From an uncultured Ruminococcus sp. (GTDB lineage: Bacteria; Bacillota; Clostridia; Oscillospirales; CAG-272), in contig CADCPG010000182.1 of assembly GCA_902803255.1 (NCBI GenBank), positions 1 through 6,993 on the forward strand: a stretch of 6,993 bases of DNA, given 5' to 3'. A model generated the notes under the pieces. It was not told the origin of the DNA. It saw nothing but the letters and a program-made list of their open reading frames with translations, and did not search any database. How positions within the stretch are numbered: position 1 is the first letter of the stretch; every line of letters starts with the position of its first letter. Positions 1 to 5,859 of this stretch are shown here, one piece after another. A program made the translations under genes and the position numbers.

Positions 1-14
1 CCCCTGCCGGGAGA

Positions 15-965
15 TCAGTCGCCGGTGGGGGCTTTTACGGAATCGAGTATGAATTCTATTATCTTCGAGTTGCTGTCGCCGACCTTCAGCGTGTTCTGCG
101 AGTGCGCGATGATGCGGTGAGCGAGCACGGGCACCGCCGCGCGCTTGACGTCGTCGGGTATCACGTAATCCCTTCCGTCGATCGCGGCGAGGGCGCGCGA
201 CGCGAACATCAGCGCGAGCGTGCCTCTCGGGCTGACGCCGAGGGTGATCCTCGGGCTCTCCCTCGTCTCGGTGACGATGCGCACGATATAGTCCTTCACA
301 GCAGGAGAGACCGCGATCCCCTCCACCGTCCTCTTCGCCTCGGTTATGTCGGCGCAGGTGCATACGCTCTCAAGCGATCCGAGCGGCGAGACGGCAGCGT
401 GTCCGTCGAGCATCTCGAGCTCGTATCTGCGTTCGGGATATCCGAGAGCCAGGCGCATGAGGAACCTGTCGGTCTGCGCCTCGGGCAGCGGGAAGGTTCC
501 CTGAAGTTCGACCGGGTTCTGCGTCGCGATGACGAAAAACGGGTCGTCGAGACGGTATGTCTTCCCGTCGACGGTCACCTGACGCTCTCCCATGCACTCG
601 AGCAGTGCCGACTGCGTGCGGGGCGTGGTGCGGTTGATCTCGTCGGCAATCAGCACGTTGGTAAAGACGGGCCCCGGCCTGAATACGAACTCGGACTCCT
701 TCTGATCGTAAAAGCTGATACCGGTTATGTCGGACGGGAGCAGGTCGGGTGTGAACTGTATCCTCGACGAACTTCCCGAAAGCGACACGGCGAGTGCCCT
801 CGCGAGCGACGTCTTCCCCGTGCCGGGAATGTCGTCGAGCAGGACGTGCCCGCCGGCGAGCAGCGCGGCGATTATGAGTTCGGTCTCTTTCTGTTTGCCG
901 TAGATCACTCTGCCGATATTGTCGCGCACGGCGGAGGCCAGGGCAGAGACTTGGTTAACTGTCAT
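15..965 (-). CDS. MoxR-family AAA+ ATPase
   Basis: A 316-residue MoxR-type AAA+ ATPase, a cytosolic chaperone-like ATPase that usually helps mature or activate partner proteins, often ones with VWA or DUF58 domains. Walker A is DIPGTGKT (residues 45-52), Walker B is VLIADE with D108-E109, sensor 1 is ATQN (147-150), and the GTFPLPEAQTDRF stretch (156-168) is a MoxR hallmark. A late SPRG motif fits the sensor-2 region. Length is normal for the family (about 310-330 residues), so the gene is complete. The ATG at 965 follows a GGGAG ribosome site with about 8 nt spacing. It starts 22 bp after the solute-binding lipoprotein gene and has no promoter of its own that I can see, so it is probably cotranscribed. 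The usual DUF58 and transglutaminase partners, if present, would lie past the left edge. Family assignment is firm; the client protein is unknown. Confidence 0.95.
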   Translation of the reverse strand: MTVNQVSALASAVRDNIGRVIYGKQKETELIIAALLAGGHVLLDDIPGTGKTSLARALAVSLSGSSSRIQFTPDLLPSDITGISFYDQKESEFVFRPGPVFTNVLIADEINRTTPRTQSALLECMGERQVTVDGKTYRLDDPFFVIATQNPVELQGTFPLPEAQTDRFLMRLALGYPERRYELEMLDGHAAVSPLGSLESVCTCADITEAKRTVEGIAVSPAVKDYIVRIVTETRESPRITLGVSPRGTLALMFASRALAAIDGRDYVIPDDVKRAAVPVLAHRIIAHSQNTLKVGDSNSKIIEFILDSVKAPTGD

Positions 966-987
966 TTTATATCTCCCGGTCAGGCTG

Positions 988-2457
988 TCAGTTGAAGCAC
1001 TCGATCAGCTTATCCAGGTTCTTCTGCAGGACCTTCTTTTCCCCGTTGTACTGGACCTGATATGAAGTATATGACGCCGCGTTCATCGCGTTGCGGAAGA
1101 GCTGGTATGTGCGCTTGTTGAGTGCGGTGGTGTAGAGTCTGCCGAGGTCGAACACGACGGTATCGCGGATGAGATCGAACATCTGCGCGGTCTCGCTGTC
1201 GTTAGCGTACTTGACCTTCAACGACACCTCGAAGAGCTGAGGCGTGACGGTGCGGTAGCCCTCGGAGGCCATCGCCTCGAGGAGCAGGGCGGCGTCGGAC
1301 TTGCGTTCCGAGCCGGATGAGATGGCGTAGAGCGACACCGGGAAGGCGAGGCAGGTGGCATACGACTCCTGATCCTTTCCGTCCTTGGGCGTCACGGCGA
1401 TGCCAAAATCAAGGTCGGTGGAGACGAGCTTGGTCTTGGCGTATACCGAACGGTGCATGGTGAAGAGCGACTTGCCTACGGCGAAATAGTCGGGCGAGCT
1501 GGATATCACCGTCGCCTGGCTCGTGAGGAAGCCGTTCGCGGCCTCGACGATCCGGTCGGCGGTCTCGCTGCCGAAAGACTCCGCGAGCACCGGAACTCCG
1601 TCGGTCCCCTTGGATACCGTACGGAGCCCGGCTCCGTAGAAGAACGGATCGGTATGGACGTTCGACAGGAGCGACATCCCGTAGACCGCGTTGTCCGCTC
1701 CGGGAGTCACCGAGTCTCCGACTGCCATCCCCATCTCATAGAACTTGTCGAAGGTCCACTCGTTGTTTGCGATGAGCGTGTAGGGGTTATCAAGCTTGTA
1801 CTCCGAGATGATCTCCTTGTTGAAATACACGGTGTACATCATGTAGAGGAGGTTCGTCGAGATGTCGCCCGAGGCGAAGAAGAGCTTGCCGTTTATGGTC
1901 GTCTCGTTCACGAGGTCGTCGGGCCACCAGGGCTTCTCAAAGTCGATGACAGATTCCTCGAGCAGGTTCGAGCACAGCCCGAGAGTGCTGATGTTCGCGA
2001 TCGTCATCGAGTAGGCTGCGCATATGTCGAGCGGCTCGCCCGTCTTGTAGGCGTTCTGAACGTAATTTGTATAGTTCGTGACGTTATTGACGTTCCCGGG
2101 TGTGCTGGAATAGACTATCTCCACTCCCAGCCTGTCCTGTACGCGCGAGTCGCGTGCAAAGAGCGCCTCGTCGACAAGATCCCCGTTGCTCTCGAGGATC
2201 TCGAACTCCGGGTTTTCGACGTCGGACCAGTAGAGGAGCGAGATCTCCCCTCCGAGTTCGTATTTTTCGTCCAGGCTGTCCTTGAGGTACCCTTCTTCGT
2301 CGTATCTGCCGTCGGCAGTCGATTCGGGGGTCTCCGCCGTAGTGTCGGCGACCGGGAGCGTGTCCTCCGGTTTCTTCTCCTCCGCGCACGAGGCGGCGGC
2401 GAGGAGCAGCATGAGAGAGGCCAGGATCAGCGAGATGATCTTTGCTGTTTTTTTCAT
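988..2457 (-). CDS. Extracellular solute-binding lipoprotein (ABC-transporter type)
   Basis: A 489-residue secreted lipoprotein resembling the extracellular solute-binding proteins of ABC importers in clostridia. The N-terminus has a lysine pair, a hydrophobic core (residues 7-22) and an AAS-C lipobox with Cys24 as the likely lipidated residue. An acidic, Thr/Pro-rich linker follows (about 25-50). The body has motifs typical of these proteins: LLYWSD near the start of the domain, a YFNKEII segment, NEWTFDKFYEMG, and a late AFPVS region. The ATG at 2457 has an AAGGG-type ribosome site, and the signal peptide begins right at it. No permease or ATPase gene of a sugar or peptide importer lies nearby; the next gene downstream is a MoxR ATPase. 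It may therefore be an orphan binding protein, or a lipoprotein with another job such as sensing. The ligand cannot be read from sequence. Transcription appears to start from a promoter about 140 bp upstream, with a structured leader between. Confidence 0.85.
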   Translation of the reverse strand: MKKTAKIISLILASLMLLLAAASCAEEKKPEDTLPVADTTAETPESTADGRYDEEGYLKDSLDEKYELGGEISLLYWSDVENPEFEILESNGDLVDEALFARDSRVQDRLGVEIVYSSTPGNVNNVTNYTNYVQNAYKTGEPLDICAAYSMTIANISTLGLCSNLLEESVIDFEKPWWPDDLVNETTINGKLFFASGDISTNLLYMMYTVYFNKEIISEYKLDNPYTLIANNEWTFDKFYEMGMAVGDSVTPGADNAVYGMSLLSNVHTDPFFYGAGLRTVSKGTDGVPVLAESFGSETADRIVEAANGFLTSQATVISSSPDYFAVGKSLFTMHRSVYAKTKLVSTDLDFGIAVTPKDGKDQESYATCLAFPVSLYAISSGSERKSDAALLLEAMASEGYRTVTPQLFEVSLKVKYANDSETAQMFDLIRDTVVFDLGRLYTTALNKRTYQLFRNAMNAASYTSYQVQYNGEKKVLQKNLDKLIECFN

Positions 2458-2501
2458 TATTTCTTTCCCTTTCGGAAATGAATTCCCGGTATGAGATTAT
2501 C

Positions 2502-2528
2502 CGTGAACCGGAGACCGGGCAGTTCACG
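2502..2528 (-). repeat. Leader hairpin A upstream of the solute-binding lipoprotein gene
   Basis: Perfect 7-bp arms (CGTGAAC at 2502-2508 and GTTCACG at 2522-2528) flank a GC-rich loop that can add a further CGG/CCG pairing. In the minus-strand transcript this lies about 45 nt upstream of the start codon. It contains one copy of an imperfect 18-bp direct repeat (2505-2522) whose second copy is at 2562-2579. No T-tract follows, so it is not a terminator. It could be a leader-RNA structure or a protein-binding site. Confidence 0.5.
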
Positions 2529-2579
2529 AAGCCTGATATGCGGGCGGCGGTCAGTGCGGCAGAACCGGTGACCGGGCAG
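2505..2579. repeat. Imperfect 18-bp direct repeat pair in the leader
   Basis: GAACCGGAGACCGGGCAG at 2505-2522 recurs as GAACCGGTGACCGGGCAG at 2562-2579, matching at 17 of 18 positions with starts 57 bp apart. Each copy carries an internal CCGG-N3-CCGG element. Both lie between the predicted transcription start and the start codon of the solute-binding lipoprotein gene. A duplicated operator or duplicated RNA element is possible; no known riboswitch was recognised. Confidence 0.6.
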
Positions 2580-2600
2580 GCATATGATACCCGCATATCA
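2534..2600. repeat. 11-bp perfect inverted repeat spanning the leader start
   Basis: TGATATGCGGG at 2534-2544 and its exact reverse complement CCCGCATATCA at 2590-2600 are separated by 45 bp. The right arm touches the -10 element at 2601-2606. Because transcription should start near 2594, only the GC-rich half of the arm would be in RNA, so a DNA-level role such as paired operator sites is at least as likely as an RNA stem. Confidence 0.5.
2585..2600. promoter_or_regulatory. Dyad TGATA-N6-TATCA, candidate operator
   Basis: A 16-bp dyad (TGATA at 2585-2589, TATCA at 2596-2600) sits directly downstream of the -10 box and covers the expected transcription start of the solute-binding lipoprotein gene. 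A repressor bound here would block initiation. The cognate regulator is not identified; no matching regulator gene is adjacent. Confidence 0.4.
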
Positions 2601-2629
2601 ATTATAGCATATTATTTTCAATTAAGCAA
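2601..2629 (-). promoter_or_regulatory. Promoter for the solute-binding lipoprotein / MoxR unit
   Basis: On the minus strand a perfect TATAAT (2601-2606) is preceded by TGC, making an extended -10, and by TTGCTT (2624-2629) as a weak -35 with a 17-bp spacer. Start of transcription is expected near 2594, giving a leader of about 135 nt before the ATG at 2457. The region is AT-rich and lies just after the terminator of the preceding operon, which supports an independent unit. Confidence 0.7.
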
Positions 2630-2650
2630 TATCCCGCGCGCCGGGCGCGG

Positions 2651-2708
2651 AAAAAAATACGAAAAACGTCCGCCGCGCCGTCCCGGAAAGGGCACCGCGG
2701 CGGACGTT
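2651..2708 (-). terminator. Intrinsic terminator after the ohrR-type gene
   Basis: Thirteen-bp perfect arms (2665-2677 and 2696-2708) enclose an 18-nt loop that can pair further through GTCCC/GGGAC with a bulge. In the minus-strand RNA the stem is followed at once by TTTTTC and then seven T residues (2651-2657). It begins 7 bp beyond the stop codon of the MarR/OhrR gene. This is a textbook rho-independent terminator and separates the peroxide operon from the downstream unit. Confidence 0.93.
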
Positions 2709-2714
2709 CCGCCA

Positions 2715-3197
2715 TTATTCGGCCGGCAGTTCTGCTCTCTCCCCGGAGCCTCTGCCGTTCAGGATCTTATACAGGAGCCGGTAGAGCTCCGCAGCCTCGG
2801 CGGGCTCGAGCGGCATGCAGCCGGCTATCTTTTCCGGGATACGGACCGCACGCTCCCTGAGGGCTGAACCGGCGTCGGTGATGTCGAGGCGGAGATATCT
2901 CTCGTCCTCCCCGTCGCGCGAGCGGCTCAGCAGTCCGCGTCTCTCCAGGGTCTTGAGCAGCGGCGTGAGCGTCCCGGAATCGAGGAGCAGACGCTCTCCC
3001 AGCCGCTTCGCGCTGACGCTCTTCTCCTCCCACAGCACCATCATGACGATATACTGGGTGTATGTGAGCCCCAGTTCCGAGAGGTACGGAGTGTATTTTT
3101 TCACCGTCTCCCTCGCCGCCGCGTAGAGCGGAAAGCAGAGCTGGCTGCCGAGTTTCAGCGCGTCGTATCTCTCTCCGTTTCCGTCCGGTTCAGACAT
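2715..3197 (-). CDS. ohrR: OhrR-type MarR-family peroxide-sensing repressor
   Basis: A 160-residue winged-helix regulator of the MarR family, OhrR branch, which represses peroxide-defence genes until a cysteine is oxidised by organic hydroperoxide. The N-terminal QLCFPLY places Cys21 at the sensing position. Tyr25 and Tyr35 have exactly the spacing (+4, +14) of the two tyrosines that contact the sensing Cys15 in Bacillus subtilis OhrR. The stretch ELGLTYTQYIVMMVLWEE (41-58), the recognition region LLLDSGTLTPLLKTLERRGLL (70-90) and the wing DGEDER (95-100) are typical of OhrR. A second cysteine, Cys127, matches the position used for the intersubunit disulfide in two-Cys OhrR of Xanthomonas. 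The ATG at 3197 overlaps the end of the TSCPD gene by 8 bp and has a GGAG site with about 9 nt spacing. It is the last gene of the operon and probably represses it through the operator at 4057-4071. Whether it senses lipid, organic or hydrogen peroxide is inferred only. Confidence 0.88.
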   Translation of the reverse strand: MSEPDGNGERYDALKLGSQLCFPLYAAARETVKKYTPYLSELGLTYTQYIVMMVLWEEKSVSAKRLGERLLLDSGTLTPLLKTLERRGLLSRSRDGEDERYLRLDITDAGSALRERAVRIPEKIAGCMPLEPAEAAELYRLLYKILNGRGSGERAELPAE

Positions 3198-3465
3198 CCT
3201 TCGCTTCTCCGCAGCGGGTCTCTTCGTACGCCGCCCTGACGGCCTTCGCGAGCTGGTCCCCGCATGACGTCCCCTTGTATCCGCAATTGATCCCCGACAG
3301 TTTCCTTTCGATCTGATCGACCGTCATACCGTCGACGAGAGTCGACACAGCCTTGAGGTTTCCGTTGCAGCCGCCTTCGAAGGAGACTCCGGTCACGACG
3401 TCGCCGTTTATGTCGAAAGTGATCGAACGGGAGCATGTCCCGTGAGTCCTGTAGGTGTATCTCAT
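3190..3465 (-). CDS. Small TSCPD-domain protein (TIGR03905-like)
   Basis: A 91-residue protein that resembles the stand-alone TSCPD-domain family (TIGR03905), whose function is not established. Related TSCPD domains are found at the C-terminus of some B12-dependent ribonucleotide reductases. Five cysteines are visible: Cys11 (HGTCSRS), Cys33 (GGCNGNL), Cys61 (NCGY), Cys68 (TSCGDQLA) and Cys85. The signature motif reads TSCGD here instead of TSCPD. The protein is soluble, with no signal peptide or membrane segment. The start chosen is the ATG at 3465, which shares one base with the TGA of the peroxidase gene (TGATG) and has AAGGAG 8 nt upstream; an in-frame GTG one codon earlier is the alternative. 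The gene overlaps the peroxidase gene upstream and the ohrR-type gene downstream, so the three are translationally coupled. The cysteine content and operon context suggest a thiol, metal or redox role, but that is inference. Confidence 0.85.
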   Translation of the reverse strand: MRYTYRTHGTCSRSITFDINGDVVTGVSFEGGCNGNLKAVSTLVDGMTVDQIERKLSGINCGYKGTSCGDQLAKAVRAAYEETRCGEAKDV

Positions 3466-4004
3466 CACAAAATCTCCTTAATCTTTTCCTTAACTTTCTT
3501 CATATTCACGGTGGGCTCGAAGCGGGCCGCGATATTGCCTTCGCGGTCGATGAGGAACTTTGTGAAGTTCCACTTGACGTTGCCGTTGTTCTTATAATCC
3601 CTGTCCATCTTCTTTGCAACGCCGTTCATGACTATGCCCATCGGTCCGCCGAATCCTTCAAACTTCGTATTCTCCGAAAGCCACCGGAAGAGCGGATCGG
3701 CGCCTTCTCCCAGGACGTCGATCTTGGCGAACTGCGGGAAGGTGATCCCGAATCTGCCCTTGCAGAAGGTGTGGATCTCCTCGTCGGTGCCGGGGGCCTG
3801 TTCGGCGAACTGGTTGCAGGGGAAATCGAGGATCTCGAGCCCGCTGCCGGCGCATTCGTCGTAAATCTGCTGCAGATCCTCGTACTGCGGCGTGAATCCG
3901 CATCCGGTCGCGGTGTTGACTATGAGAAGGACCTTGCCTCTGTAATCGGCGAGGGATACCTGCCCGCCGTCTCTTGTCTTTACCGAGAAATCGTAAACGT
4001 TCAT
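3465..4004 (-). CDS. Glutathione peroxidase family, cysteine type (probably thioredoxin-dependent)
   Basis: A 179-residue cytosolic thiol peroxidase of the glutathione peroxidase family, which reduces hydrogen peroxide or organic/lipid hydroperoxides. The peroxidatic residue is Cys35 in NTATGCGFTPQY (a TGC codon, not selenocysteine). The catalytic tetrad is completed by Gln69 (after FPCNQF), Trp145 and Asn146 (KWNF). Cys63 and Cys81 fall at the positions of Cys64 and Cys82 in yeast Gpx3; Cys81 matches the resolving cysteine, so thioredoxin is the more likely reductant. Length is normal. The start at 4004 is preferred because AGGAGGAG lies 8 nt upstream. A longer reading to 4046 would begin inside the operator and carries no SD. 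It is the first gene of a three-gene operon ending in an ohrR-type repressor, and is presumably induced by peroxide. Confidence 0.93.
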   Translation of the reverse strand: MNVYDFSVKTRDGGQVSLADYRGKVLLIVNTATGCGFTPQYEDLQQIYDECAGSGLEILDFPCNQFAEQAPGTDEEIHTFCKGRFGITFPQFAKIDVLGEGADPLFRWLSENTKFEGFGGPMGIVMNGVAKKMDRDYKNNGNVKWNFTKFLIDREGNIAARFEPTVNMKKVKEKIKEIL

Positions 4005-4020
4005 TTTTTCTTCTCCTCCT
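4005..4020 (-). promoter_or_regulatory. Strong ribosome binding site that fixes the peroxidase start
   Basis: On the minus strand AGGAGGAG precedes the ATG at 4004 by 8 nt of A-rich spacer. This nearly perfect Shine-Dalgarno sequence decides for the start at 4004 over the upstream in-frame codon at 4046. Confidence 0.85.
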
Positions 4021-4044
4021 GTTTTCGAGTGATGTGATTTGACC

Positions 4045-4071
4045 AATTAGATTTGATACAATCTAATTATA
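4045..4071. promoter_or_regulatory. OhrR-box-like operator overlapping the peroxidase promoter
   Basis: TACAATCTAATTATA (4057-4071) matches the known Bacillus-type OhrR half-operator pattern TACAATT-N-AATTGTA at 12 of 14 arm positions. It is interlocked with a perfect 9-bp inverted repeat, AATTAGATT (4045-4053) and AATCTAATT (4060-4068), separated by 6 bp. The site covers the -10 box (4066-4071) and the expected start near 4059, the right place for a repressor. The likely ligand is the OhrR-type protein encoded at the end of the same operon; binding itself is inferred. Confidence 0.7.
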
Positions 4072-4094
4072 TCACACCGAACCGGAGATGTCAA
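4066..4094 (-). promoter_or_regulatory. Near-consensus promoter of the peroxidase operon
   Basis: On the minus strand TTGACA (4089-4094), a 17-bp spacer and TATAAT (4066-4071) form a full sigma-A consensus promoter. The TGA just before the -10 also makes it an extended -10. So strong a promoter with an operator across the -10 fits tight repression and fast induction. The leader to the ATG at 4004 is about 55 nt. Confidence 0.88.
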
Positions 4095-4242
4095 GTACTT
4101 TTTCGTTTCGCGGCGTTTTTTCCCGGACCGTTCCGTTTCGGCGTCCGGCAGCGGATCTCCCCGCGGTATGAGAGTCGGACCTCCCGCACCGGGATTGCCG
4201 CCGTGCCTGCGGCATGCCCTTCCGTCATCCGGAGACTCACGT
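4095..4242. other. Gap between the znuB-like gene and the peroxidase promoter
   Basis: This 148-bp stretch lies after the znuB-like stop codon. It contains a 6-bp-arm hairpin (CCGGAC at 4123-4128, GTCCGG at 4143-4148), but on the minus strand this is followed by GAAAAAA rather than a T-tract, so it is not a convincing terminator. No other supported element was seen, and read-through from the zinc operon into the peroxidase operon is possible. Confidence 0.5.
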
Positions 4243-5109
4243 TCAGGCCCCCGCCGCGTGTCTTCCTCCCGCCCCGCGAACGGCGGCGACTGCGGAAAAG
4301 GCCGCGAACGCGACTATATCGGCGGCGACGATCGTCGAGCCCACCGGAGTCCCGGCGAGGATCGACACGAGCAGCCCGGCGGTCGAGCAGACCACCGACA
4401 GCACCGCCGAGCATACCGTGACCGAGCGGAAGCTCTTGAACAGACGCATGGCCGAGAGCGCCGGGAAGATCACCAGCGCCGAGATGAGGAGCGAGCCCAC
4501 GAGATTCATCGCGAGCACGATGATCACCGCCGTCGTGACGGCTATGATCAGGTTGTAAAGCCCTGTCTTCGCTCCGGCGGCCTTCGCGAACGACTCGTCG
4601 AAGGTGACGCTGAAGATCCGGTTGTAGAAGATGACGAACATCGCGACCGAGAGCACCGACAGCACGACGCATGCCACGACCTCGCCCTTCGTCAGCGTGA
4701 GTATGGAGGTCGAACCGAAGAGGGTCGAACAGACGTCTCCCGATATATTCGGAGAATACGAGAATATATTCATGAGCAGGTAGCCGATCGCCAGCGCGCC
4801 GACCGAGATCATCGCGACGGCGGCGTCGCCTCGGATCTTCGCCCCCGAGCCCGTGCGCAGCAGCAGCACCGCGCAGATCACGGTGACGGGCAGCACAAGC
4901 GCCATTTCGTTCGTAAGTCCGACGACCCCCGCCACCGCCATGGCCCCGAAGGCCACGTGCGAGAGGCCGTCGCCGATGTACGAGAAACGCTTGAGGACGA
5001 GAGGCACGCCGAGAAGCGACGAGCACAGCGAGATGAGCACCCCCACGATCAGCGCGAACCTGACGAAGGGAAATGCCAGATATTCGGACAGTTTTGCGAA
5101 TATATTCAT
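4243..5109 (-). CDS. znuB: Zinc/manganese ABC transporter permease (ZnuB/ABC-3 family)
   Basis: A 288-residue inner-membrane permease of the ABC-3 family that forms the channel for Zn2+ or Mn2+ import. About eight hydrophobic segments are visible, roughly at 17-39, 52-64, 67-84, 97-115, 143-161, 184-202, 205-221 and 231-277 (the last probably two helices). The family motif RFSYIGDGLSHVAFGA (41-56) and the late VGSLLISALVIFPALSA stretch (204-220) are clear. Length is typical, and the tail after residue 278 is short and Gly/Ala/Arg-rich. The ATG at 5109 follows directly on the TGA of the ATPase gene (TGAATG), with an AGGGGAGAG site inside that gene, so the two are translationally coupled. Its position behind a Fur-family regulator and a ZnuC-like ATPase favours zinc over manganese. 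No solute-binding partner (ZnuA type) is encoded next to it. Confidence 0.93.
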   Translation of the reverse strand: MNIFAKLSEYLAFPFVRFALIVGVLISLCSSLLGVPLVLKRFSYIGDGLSHVAFGAMAVAGVVGLTNEMALVLPVTVICAVLLLRTGSGAKIRGDAAVAMISVGALAIGYLLMNIFSYSPNISGDVCSTLFGSTSILTLTKGEVVACVVLSVLSVAMFVIFYNRIFSVTFDESFAKAAGAKTGLYNLIIAVTTAVIIVLAMNLVGSLLISALVIFPALSAMRLFKSFRSVTVCSAVLSVVCSTAGLLVSILAGTPVGSTIVAADIVAFAAFSAVAAVRGAGGRHAAGA

Positions 5110-5859
5110 TCAGTCTCTCTCCCCTCTCTCTTCCACGTCTTCCGCGTTCCCGCCGTCTCCGCCGCAGTCACGCGGCGCGAACCCCGCGTAGACGTCGCTC
5201 TCGAGATACTCGTCGCGTGTACCGAAGAACACGTCGCCGCCGATATGCAGGATGTGCGTCGCGCGGGCGAGTGCCGCGGCGATGTCGTGCGATATCATGA
5301 TCACCGCGATACCCTCCCCGTGGAGGCGGTCGATCAGAGCATACATGCTCTCGGTGACCCGGGGATCGAGTCCCGACGCGGGTTCGTCTAGCAGCAGCAT
5401 CTTCTCTGTCGCGCAGAGTGCTCTCGCGAGCAGCACCCGCTGCTGCTGCCCGCCCGAAAGCTCCCTGTAGCAGCGCCCGGCGAGGGAGGTGATGCCGAGT
5501 TTTTCCATGTTTTCGGCCGCGAGCGCCCTGTCATCCTTCGAATAGAAGAATCCGAAGCGCCCCCGGCACTGACAGCCCGAGAGCACTATCTCGGATACTG
5601 TCGCGGGGAAATCCCGCTGCACGGCGGTCTGCTGCGGCAGATATCCGATCTCGTTCTTCCGAAGTCCGTCTCCGAACACGACTCTCCCGGAAAGAGGCTC
5701 TCTGAGCCCGAGCAGCGTCTTCATGAGTGTCGTTTTTCCCGACCCGTTCTCGCCCACGACGCACAGGCAGTCACCGGCCGAAACGCTGAAGTTCAGGCCG
5801 TGCACTATCTCCCTGCCGTCGTAGCCGAGGCACAGGTCCTCGCATTTTATCAAAGCCAT
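5110..5859 (-). CDS. znuC: Zinc/manganese ABC transporter ATPase (ZnuC-like)
   Basis: A 249-residue cytosolic ATPase that powers the adjacent permease. Walker A is GENGSGKTT (36-44), the Q-loop lies in YLPQQ (73-77), the signature is LSGGQQQR (134-141), Walker B is MLLLDEP (154-160) with Glu159 catalytic, the D-loop is SGLD (162-165), and the switch His191 is in ISHD. The FFYSKDDR segment after the Q-loop is usual in ZnuC/MntB-type ATPases. The start at 5859 is preferred because GGAG lies 8 nt upstream and the protein then opens with MALIKCEDL, a normal beginning. A reading from 5910 would add 17 residues without support. The acidic and Gly-rich C-terminal tail after about residue 230 is variable in this family. 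It lies 68 bp after the Fur-family gene and is coupled to the permease gene. Confidence 0.94.
   Translation of the reverse strand: MALIKCEDLCLGYDGREIVHGLNFSVSAGDCLCVVGENGSGKTTLMKTLLGLREPLSGRVVFGDGLRKNEIGYLPQQTAVQRDFPATVSEIVLSGCQCRGRFGFFYSKDDRALAAENMEKLGITSLAGRCYRELSGGQQQRVLLARALCATEKMLLLDEPASGLDPRVTESMYALIDRLHGEGIAVIMISHDIAAALARATHILHIGGDVFFGTRDEYLESDVYAGFAPRDCGGDGGNAEDVEERGERD

Noticed and set aside
102..995. 297-codon plus-strand open frame opposite the MoxR gene
   Set aside because: Its protein is Arg/Glu/His-rich low-quality sequence with no domain, and it is a mirror of the MoxR gene caused by GC-rich codons.
1453..2481. 342-codon plus-strand open frame opposite the solute-binding lipoprotein gene
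   Set aside because: Antisense shadow of a well-supported gene with signal peptide and lipobox; no ribosome site or domain.
3466..3468. GTG as the start of the TSCPD gene
   Set aside because: The ATG one codon later has better spacing from AAGGAG and forms the classic TGATG stop-start junction.
4079..4088. GAACCGGAGA in the peroxidase promoter spacer also present in the lipoprotein leader (2505-2514)
   Set aside because: A single 10-base match in different positional contexts; probably chance or local composition, not a shared operator.
4123..4148. Hairpin considered as the terminator of the zinc operon
   Set aside because: Arms are only 6 bp and the minus-strand sequence after it is A-rich rather than T-rich.
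4091..4228. 45-codon basic small ORF after the znuB-like gene, minus strand
   Set aside because: It is the tail of a long shadow frame, has no convincing ribosome site, and ends inside the -35 element of the peroxidase promoter.
4168..5391. 407-codon plus-strand open frame opposite the znuB and znuC genes
   Set aside because: Composition is almost entirely Arg, Asp, His and Glu, it crosses two genuine genes, and it lacks any recognisable motif; it is an antisense shadow.
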